Both the position numbers and the translations under genes were made by a program. Positions 56,760-64,000 of a DNA stretch of 64,000 nucleotides are shown here, piece by piece. Below the pieces are notes generated by a model. It was not told the DNA's origin and did no database searches. It saw only the letters and a program-made list of their open reading frames with translations. This DNA comes from Kingdonia uniflora (lineage: Eukaryota > Streptophyta > Magnoliopsida > Ranunculales > Circaeasteraceae): positions 868,001 to 932,000 of the forward strand of contig JACGCM010001511.1 of assembly GCA_014058105.1 (NCBI GenBank), read 5' to 3'. The number at the start of each line of letters is the position of its first letter. Positions within the stretch are counted from its first letter, which is position 1.

Positions 56760-58379
56760 AGGAATCGTTCTTCACAAATATAAAATGACCATCAAAGTAA
56801 AAATGAAAACCTTTAAACTAAGAAGTTAATCATGGTGAAAATCAGATAGGGGTCTTAATGGAGATTGTCTTCAAATCTGTACACAACAAATTGGTTTTAG
56901 AAGATATCGAAATGAAAGTTTCAGAAGCAAACATTGAGGATTTAGTAAGTAAGTTAAGGATGGTGTCATAAGAAGGTCTTCTAAATGAGTCGATAATTCG
57001 ACTATGATCAGAGAGAACATCAAAGTGCTTTAGTACATTCAACGGGGTATTGCATTAGCGATCTCAAATGCAAGATTGTGCACTTGAGTTCCCATAATAT
57101 CATCAAGTTTACGGATAAGGATAACAATAGAGTTAATCACTAAGAAAACTGAAGGGAGAGAAATATAAAGCAAAAATTTAAACAGTTGTAAGACACATTG
57201 GAGTTTTACTTTTTTTTAAAGTGGCATACATCAAACGTATTATTTGTTGTAGAGATACAAAACAAAATGGAAGAATGCTAAAATACTACAAAATGCACTT
57301 TGCAAAATATGGCTTTAACGTGGATTCTTTCTCTCCACACAAAAGTCATAAGGCTATTTATTTCAGACTTCTTAACTTGGGGACAGAGATTAAAGCGGGG
57401 GACATGGGAAAGAGGGAAAGAAAAAATATAAAAGGGGGCATCGGTGAAACCTTACGACAATCTCTTTCTCTCTCTATGTAAAACCCTAGTTACTCCTTTT
57501 TCGGCGATAACCTCTTGTTGACAACCTATATGTGTCCTCCACCACTACAATCAAAACAATCAGAAAGGGAGAAAACATTTCCAGGATTAAACATCAAAAC
57601 AGGAAAAAGATGAAACCAAATGAACATACTTCCAATCGAGAAGCAGATGAGCAAAATAACAAGAAAGAAAGAGAGAGAAAAAGAGAGAGAGAGAAAGATT
57701 CTGGAGGGTAAAGCTTCAATAATCCTTTAATGATCTTTATCTTTGAACAAAGTTATACCCTTCAGTGTTGTTGATCTAATGTTAAAAACTGAAAATGGAG
57801 TCCGTGAACGGCTCGAAAGATTATTGTCAGCGGAGGAAATTGAATTGAGAAAGAGGAGACGAATGGGAAGCAGTTGTGAGACACGTGGATGTATTATTAA
57901 ATTGAAGAAGTTTTGAATAACCGCCCATTCAAATCTTTAGATATCTTATATGTTGGCACCTATGTTTTTTAAGCAGTTTGTTGTGCAGGTGGTTTAATTT
58001 TAGAGAGGGAGTTATGCATGGAGAGTGACGGAGAGATAAAATAGTTATTATTATTATTATTGAAAGTGCTGACTGTACTTATGACAGGGACAAAGACAGC
58101 CCTCCTTGAATGAGTAAAAACAATGTGCACTGTTGATCTTTTTATTTTTCCCTCGAGAGACGCAACAAGTAATGTTTGTTTTGATACAAGTACTCAAGAA
58201 TGTAATATATATATCATCTCTTTATCCCTGTCTCTTTTACTATTTTTCTCTTTAAGGTTTTGAAATTATGTGCTCTACTGTGGTGTTGGGTTGTAAAATT
58301 TCATTAATCACCATTAAAGCTGAAATTGGAGAAATGGGGACTAGAGTCTAATTGCAGGAAAATAAGTAGGGACTAACTA
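56760..58379. other. No gene recognised
   Basis: Low-complexity and AT-rich DNA. A purine-rich (GA)n stretch at about 57660-57705 and a (TTA)n near 58050. A G-box-like ACACGTGG occurs near 57880. No coding sequence is supported. Confidence 0.4.
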
Positions 58380-58390
58380 AAGGTTTTTTT

Positions 58391-58422
<32 letters not shown>

Positions 58423-58700
58423 ATTGTTTTAGGATGACGTAGCATGTTGACGTGGACTGATGACGTTGAAGTGACCTGAAAAAAATTGGTTAACTTGTTT
58501 AAAATCTTGGGAAAGTCATATGAGGACATTTGTTGGACTTCAGGTCAAAAATTGACTTCAAATATAGTTGACCTGTGGTCAAAGCCAAATTGGGGACTAA
58601 AACTGAATATTTATACAAATTGAAGACTAAAGGCTAATAGTCAAAATATATGCGGGACCAAAGTCCAAAAATATCTTTAATTAATATTGAATCTTTTCTT
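58380..58700 (+). repeat. Dispersed repeat, copy 2, with (TTG)n
   Basis: The reverse-orientation relative of 42247-42442, uninterrupted here. A (TTG)10 run is at 58391-58421. Confidence 0.65.
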
Positions 58701-59290
58701 TAAAGGATCTCCAACAAAAACTTGTCAGATCAGCTCATATATGACTGTAAAGAACAAACATGAACATCAAGAACAAAACCGTATCAAACAGATTAGAGTG
58801 TCCAAAGTTTTAGATATTATTCTGTAAAATTTCAGTTATTTTGAGTTTTCAAACAAAATTTGCCCTGTGTGTGTAGGCTTAATATCTTGAAAGAAGAAGA
58901 AAAAAAATCACGTTATATTCCAAATATTTGGAAAAATAATAATAATTGTATGCTTGTGTGAACAACTCCTTTAATTCCACTTCTACTATGCTTTGTGTGC
59001 CATTTCGTTGTTGGATCATTTCTTTAAAGCGTCTTCAACAAAAACTTTTGAGATCGGCTCAGATTGATCGTAGAAAACAATCATGGAAAACAAGAATATA
59101 ACCATATCAAACAGATTAGAGCCCCAGGTGCTGCTAGAGACTATTTTGTAAAATTTTAGTTCTTTTGAGTTTTCAAAAAGATATTTGCCTTGTGCATAGG
59201 CTTAGTACCTTAATAGAAGAAGGATAAAAGTGCTTTAGAAAGAAAAAGAAAAAAGAAAAAAATCGTATATCCCAAATATTTGGAGAAAAA
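58700..59290. repeat. Diverged direct duplication of about 260 bp
   Basis: About 58703-58945 and 59022-59290 share phrases such as CAACAAAAACTT, ATCAAACAGATTAGAG and CCAAATATTTGGA in the same order. Non-coding. Confidence 0.75.
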
Positions 59291-59800
59291 AAAATGTATG
59301 CTTATGTGAATTTTGAAAATTCATTTTCAAACTGCAAATGCATTATGGAGGAAAAAATTGTTTGGTGATGCAAAATACTTTGAAATATTGTACAGTTTCA
59401 CAAACTCGAAAATCAAAATTTGGGCTCTTGTCAGTATTAAGAAGATATTGCCACTAAATTCATAAAAAAAAATTTCCCTTTGCTATTTTCATACAAGATT
59501 GAGAAAATGCACGGTGGCTAAATTTTGCTGCACTATATCATCGAAATAAAGGAATTTGAGATCCACAACAAAGTTAATCCTCGAATACTAGGCTTTCAAT
59601 TTCAATAAAAATATATCTTTTTTATTACCCAATTAAAATAAATATTTAATAAATACATACAATGATGATGGGCGTGACATCAATATTTGGAATAAAAAAC
59701 GTCCTCCACTCTAGAAAGCCATCACTAGTAGGTCCAGGTAGTACCACCGATTCAGCAGTGATCAATTTTACATAATAAAAAAAGTCGTTTATTAGCTGTC
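59291..59800. other. Upstream region of the quinone reductase gene
   Basis: AT-rich, no ORF of note and no repeat recognised. Confidence 0.4.
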
Positions 59801-59808
59801 GTTCCTGC

Positions 59809-59820
59809 CCATAAAAATAC
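59809..59820 (+). promoter_or_regulatory. TATA-like box of the quinone reductase gene
   Basis: CCATAAAAATAC lies about 105 bases upstream of the ATG, followed by a pyrimidine-rich leader (CACCCTTTCCCCTTCATCC) typical of a plant transcription start. Confidence 0.4.
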
Positions 59821-59914
59821 TCACCCTTTCCCCTTCATCCTCAAATAACAACATCAACTTTTTGCATTTCCTTCCAGTGAGAGACAGTGAGCGAAGATCA
59901 CGGAAACCTTCAAA

Positions 59915-62900
59915 ATGGCAACCAAAATATACATCGTGTAAGCGTTACTAATACCTCTCATTATCTATTTGATCGAAAATTTTATCTTTGCTTGTGTCAT
60001 CAGTTTGTTCTTAGATGATGATGATCTGTTGTTGTGTTTACTCAATTCTGCTAATTTATTATTATTATTTTGATTGATCTTGATTGATGGATTAGTGTTT
60101 TCTGCAATTGAGTTAGATTGATGATTCATTTTTTTCATTTTTATTGTAATTGTAATTGGATGTAGTTTCAAGAGTTACAATATATTGATTGAGAAATAAG
60201 ACTTAGGCTCCGCTTGGTATACGAGGAATGATTCCCATCGTAAACATTTACTATGTTTTAAGCAATTATTGACCATTAGAAGATTGGGTTTCTGAATATA
60301 AAGATTAATTTCACGTTCTTTTGCCTTGGTTTTTATGAGATCAAGCAAATAATATTTTCATGGTTTACTTTTTGTTGAATCTGTATGAATGTCTGTCTCT
60401 ATTATATGTATCTAATGGACTGCATAAATGCCTTATGTCTTTTTCAAGGAAATGAGTTGCATGTCATGCCATGTTCTATAATTATTTTTGGTAGTAGTAG
60501 GTATGGCGTGAAAAAAGTTGTGGTCTTGTGATTGGTTAATTTAGGTAGTTTTTCTAGAGAAGATACCTTTTGTTCCTTTTCCAGATTCCCTTCTGTGGAA
60601 GATAGTAGTGAAGGTCTAATATTCTGGTGTAGACTAACGACCCAAACTTCTTTTTTAAATGGTAATTTGAATAGTTTAGGTAGAGAAATAAAAGCTATAA
60701 GAATCAGGTAAGAAGTAATGCACTGCAAAACACAAGTAACGATTCATGATTAGAAAACTTTTCCTAAGAAATTCTGTTATCGTATGTAATTCCTTTTGTT
60801 TTCTTTGAAATTAAAGTAATCAGTTAGGTATCTTAACCATCAACATCTAATTCTTACTATTTCAATCAACTTTATCTTTTTCCTTCCTCCCATCATTTAT
60901 CAACTAGCAATTCACACCAAAAAATCCCATTCCTTATAGTGCTCTTCAAGAAATCAATATATGCAGATTTCTACAACAAACTATCTGAAAATCTTGCAAC
61001 TGCTAGTAGAGAAAGTATGGGTGCGTAATCTCCTCAGTTATCTCAGTTTTTTTTATTTCAGTAAATGTTAGAACAAGGGGTCAAAATAAGGACACTACAA
61101 CTGCAGTGTTTTATAGAACTCTACTCATTTTATTGATGAAAAATCCATTTATCCTTGACCTCTTCCTCACTATATAGACTTTTGAACTTGCTACATCCAG
61201 GACTATTACCCCACAAGTAATAACATCCTTAGGTTACAAAATAGGATCAATCAAAAGCAACAGAGGAAGTGGAAAATGAATGAATAATCATAAAACGGGA
61301 ATATATTATTGAATTGGTTCCTCCTAATGGCTATGCCGATGGACTGCCATTAAAAAAAAACTCACCTTCTCTCGTGGATTTTAATTGCGTTCAGACCTTA
61401 ACCTCTCCCTGTTTCTCTCGAATAACTACTGCTCAGCCCTTCAAGTTATATAGAACACATACTAATATGGTTTGCACGACAATTCATAAAACTGCGAAAG
61501 GCGTCTTTATTCTATTGTTATGTAATCCGAGTAAGTGCTCTTTCTTACTTGTATAACTAAAACCTAGGTAACAACGACACGGATATGACACGGATACGGG
61601 TGTTGGTGTCCGACACGGGTACGGGATGTTGAAAACGGCAGAAAATTGTTAAGTACCCTGTAAATAGTGTTGGACATGTGTGTCCGAGTGTCAGGGTGTC
61701 GGACACATTTTTTTTTTTTAAGTGAAGTGTCGTTGTTATCTAGAGTAAAACAAATATCGGATGCTCAGTTGGGATTGCTTTATTTTTTGCATGCACATCA
61801 AAATGTGAAAAAGAAACAGGGGAAATTTCTTTTCCTGTTAAAATTACTTTTCTCATAAGCGTTTTTAATAAGAAATCCCAACACTTTTGAGGATGGTATT
61901 AAAGAAATCTGAATGCTTTTGCAGGTACTATTCTATGTACGGACATGTCGAGAAGCTAGCAGAAGAAATCAAGAAAGGTGCCGCATCCGTGGAAGGTGTT
62001 GAAGCCAAATTATGGCAGGTTTGTTCTTCTGCTATTAATCATTTCTTACCTCAAAAAGGAGGAAATATAAATTTATAAACTTTTATCTTTCCGTACTTAT
62101 CCTCTTTTTTTCTTTTTCTTTCCTAAGCTTCTTAATGGGAATTATACACTTGTTATGAATCAATTTTGGAGTACTTTCATTTGGTCAAGACTTCATGGTG
62201 AAAGGAAGAAACAAAAAAGACCAAACTAATTCTAAAAGTTATTTCATGATTCTTGCTCTTCTACCTCTCTGAGATTTCAAACATAATTTTCCTGATTGAA
62301 TTAAATTGACACATGGAACAGGTGCCTGAGACACTTTCGGACGAAGTTCTTGGAAAGATGAGTGCACCAGCAAAAGCCGACGTACCAATCATCACACCCA
62401 ATGAGCTTGCCGAGGCTGATGGTCTTATCTTTGGATTTCCAACTAGATTTGGGATGATGGCAGCTCAATTCAAAGCATTTTTGGATGCAACTGGGAGTCA
62501 ATGGAGAACACAATCTTTGGCAGGAAAGCCTGCAGGGATTTTCTTTAGTACTGGTTCTCAAGGTGGTGGGCAGGAGACAACAGCGTACGTTTTATACTCA
62601 CATAGTTGAATTGCTTAGTGATTCGTGATTTGATTTTCCGATATGTGAAGCTAAAAGTAATTGGAACTTTTTATCCAAAATTTTCAAAAACAACCTGAGG
62701 TGCTGTTTATATAGGATGGCAAAAAGAAAAAACCACCCTAAGACTGGTTCCACAGAGCGTCAATTACTGATAAACATTCCGATCTTTAAAATGCTGTAAA
62801 AATGCTGTCAGCGTTTCTCAGTGACAATCATCTCCACTTGGATTCTTCAGTCATAAATGCCCTCCTGCCTGCAAGTTATTGATGACACTCCAGTGAAATC

Positions 62901-63329
62901 TTAGTTACGTAACGAATTTATAGAAATAACAGTTACTATAAAGTAGAATTAGATGTAAAAGGAAAATCACCTTACACTTTTCCCGCATTGATCATATGTA
63001 TGTGTTCTAAAAACTTAAATCATCCAAAACTATCAAACAGATTTTTTTATATTTTCAAACAGAGTTTCTTAGTTGATTTTGGATTTTTTTTTTCCAGATT
63101 AACAGCAGTTACTCAGTTGGTTCACCATGGGATGATATATGTACCCCTGGGATATACGTTTGGTGCTGGGATGTTTGAGATGGAGCAGGTGAAAGGAGGT
63201 AGCCCTTATGGTTCTGGAACATATGCTGGAGATGGGTCAAGACAACCATCTGAGCTTGAACTGGGTCAAGCTTTTCACCAGGGGAAGTACATAGCAGGCG
63301 TTGCAAAGAAGCTCAAGGGAGTTGCTTGA
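59915..63329 (+). CDS. FQR1-like: NAD(P)H:quinone oxidoreductase, FQR1-like (WrbA family)
   Basis: Four exons: 59915-59937, 61925-62018, 62322-62584 and 63098-63329, all with GT-AG borders. Together they make 612 bases, or 203 residues plus stop, the usual FQR1 length. The protein is an FMN-dependent flavodoxin-like reductase that transfers two electrons from NAD(P)H to quinones, avoiding semiquinone radicals. In plants it is cytosolic or at the plasma membrane and auxin-induced. Recognisable parts are MATKIYIV then [15 protein letters not shown] (FMN phosphate site, about residues 9-23), [20 protein letters not shown] (about 64-83), [15 protein letters not shown] (about 113-127), [20 protein letters not shown] and [20 protein letters not shown] near the end. 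The first exon is only 23 bases and intron 1 is about 2 kb. No stops or shifts; probably functional. Confidence 0.93.
61567..61740. repeat. Repeat in intron 1 with TGTCCGACACGG words
   Basis: A stretch rich in GACACGGATACGGG, GTGTCCGACACGGGTACGGG and GTGTCGGACAC, partly self-complementary. The look is that of a common plant dispersed repeat (MITE-like). Borders were not established. Confidence 0.5.
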
Positions 63330-63644
63330 TTCCATTACACTATACAACTACTCTCTGCTGTTTTATAGTTCCATTTGTTTACCATTCCGAATTTCGATTC
63401 CTGCCTTTTTTTCTCTATGCTCACAAAGTATAAAAGAATATATTTGAGGTAATGAGATTTATATGTACTTTCTTTATTACAGATTGTTTCAAAATAATCT
63501 CTTAATGATATTACTTTGATTTCTCCTGTGATTTAACACTGCTAAGTTTTTGTTCTTACGGACGTTTGTAGGAGGCATCAAAGATTACTTTTACGTTTTA
63601 ATCTGTTTAAAGAACATTAAGCCTAAACATGTTTCAGTTACTTT
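63330..63644. other. 3' region of the quinone reductase gene
   Basis: AT-rich. Probably holds the 3' UTR; no single polyadenylation signal stands out. Confidence 0.4.
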
Positions 63645-63661
63645 CAACATACCTACAGTGA

Positions 63662-63787
63662 ACTATTGGCCTCTTGGTCCAGTAGTGGCTGTACTTCGCC
63701 ACCTAGAGAGAGGTCCTGGGTTGGAAACCCAGGGTTACGGATCCCTATATAAAACCGGCTTGCCTTGCAAAATAAAAAATGAAAAAA
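63662..63787 (+). mobile_element. tRNA-derived SINE, about 126 bp
   Basis: The RNA polymerase III A box TGGTCCAGTAG (63675-63685) fits TRGYNNARNNG exactly. The B box GGTTGGAAACC (63719-63729) differs from GGTTCGANNCC at one base, 34 bases downstream. An A-rich tail follows. Flanks repeat CAACATACCTACAGTGA (63645-63661; at the right, 63788-63810, with an extra CCTACA). The long target duplication is typical of LINE-mobilised SINEs. A 3' fragment of the same family is at 40025-40105. Confidence 0.85.
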
Positions 63788-63810
63788 CAACATACCTACA
63801 CCTACAGTGA

Positions 63811-64000
63811 GAATACAAAGTACAATTTAAGTCCAGTCATGATCAAGATGTAATCCTAAGATGAAATCCAAACAAAAGAAAAATCACCTCAAAAAGTAAC
63901 ATGAAAATTAAATCCAATAATAATGTTAAAAGTTTGCAGTTATTTAATTTCAATCTCCTCACAGTTCATAGGAACATCAACGTAGTGTTTGAAGACGCCT
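63811..64000. other. No gene recognised
   Basis: AT-rich end of the window. Confidence 0.4.

Noticed and set aside
57221..57481. 86-codon plus-strand ORF
   Set aside because: It has no similarity and runs into pyrimidine-rich simple sequence.

Overview
This is a stretch of plant nuclear DNA, most likely from a eudicot. The evidence is GT-AG introns in a four-exon gene, a WrbA/FQR1-type quinone reductase, and LTR retrotransposons of both superfamilies with plant-type primer sites. There are also a Helitron, PIF/Harbinger, hAT, LINE and SINE sequences. Nothing prokaryotic or organellar was seen. The species cannot be told from the sequence.

Almost everything is nested, decayed mobile DNA. (1) 1-10259 is a minus-strand Ty3/gypsy element of the Tat type (gag, protease, RT, two RNase H domains, integrase). 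Its 5' LTR is at 9840-10259 and its 3' LTR lies off the left edge. It carries a 42-bp tandem repeat block and, on the opposite strand, an intron-containing coiled-coil ORF. A solo LTR with a perfect 5-bp target duplication (6898-7714) splits its protease. (2) 10260-10930 is a copia integrase relic. (3) 11-16 kb is mostly non-coding, with a broken serine carboxypeptidase-like gene fragment and several local duplications. (4) 16.1-20.3 kb is a decayed Helitron with a Rep (HUH/Y2) region whose helicase has been largely deleted. (5) 20.6-22.9 kb holds two minus-strand LINE fragments. (6) 24.7 kb holds a RING-H2 relic. (7) 26.76-29.56 kb is a PIF/Harbinger element with converging Myb-like and transposase genes, followed by plant-mobile-domain-like and LTR-like debris, a 677-bp MITE and a broken P-loop NTPase/TPR gene. 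(8) 34349-39040 is a copia element with its target duplication. (9) 41394-42238 is a GC-rich non-autonomous hAT, and 42448-48210 is a complete chromovirus-like gypsy element, both with target duplications and both inserted in one older dispersed repeat. (10) 48306-51834 is a large terminal-inverted-repeat element sitting in a TA microsatellite. (11) 52-59.9 kb is mostly non-coding, with an LTR-PBS-gag fragment near 56 kb. (12) 59915-63329 is the only gene that looks intact, an FQR1-like NAD(P)H:quinone oxidoreductase. A tRNA-derived SINE with target duplication follows it.

The most unusual signal is in the promoters of the mobile elements. The copia element (34-39 kb) and the gypsy element (42-48 kb) belong to different superfamilies, yet their LTRs share a matching TATA region and an identical 18-base block. 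Upstream of the TATA box, at the equivalent position in each, lies a cluster of the 12-base palindrome TCGTTCGAACGA and its variants. A third cluster sits beside the LINE RNase H fragment at 22 kb. This looks like a promoter module shared across, or converged on by, unrelated elements.
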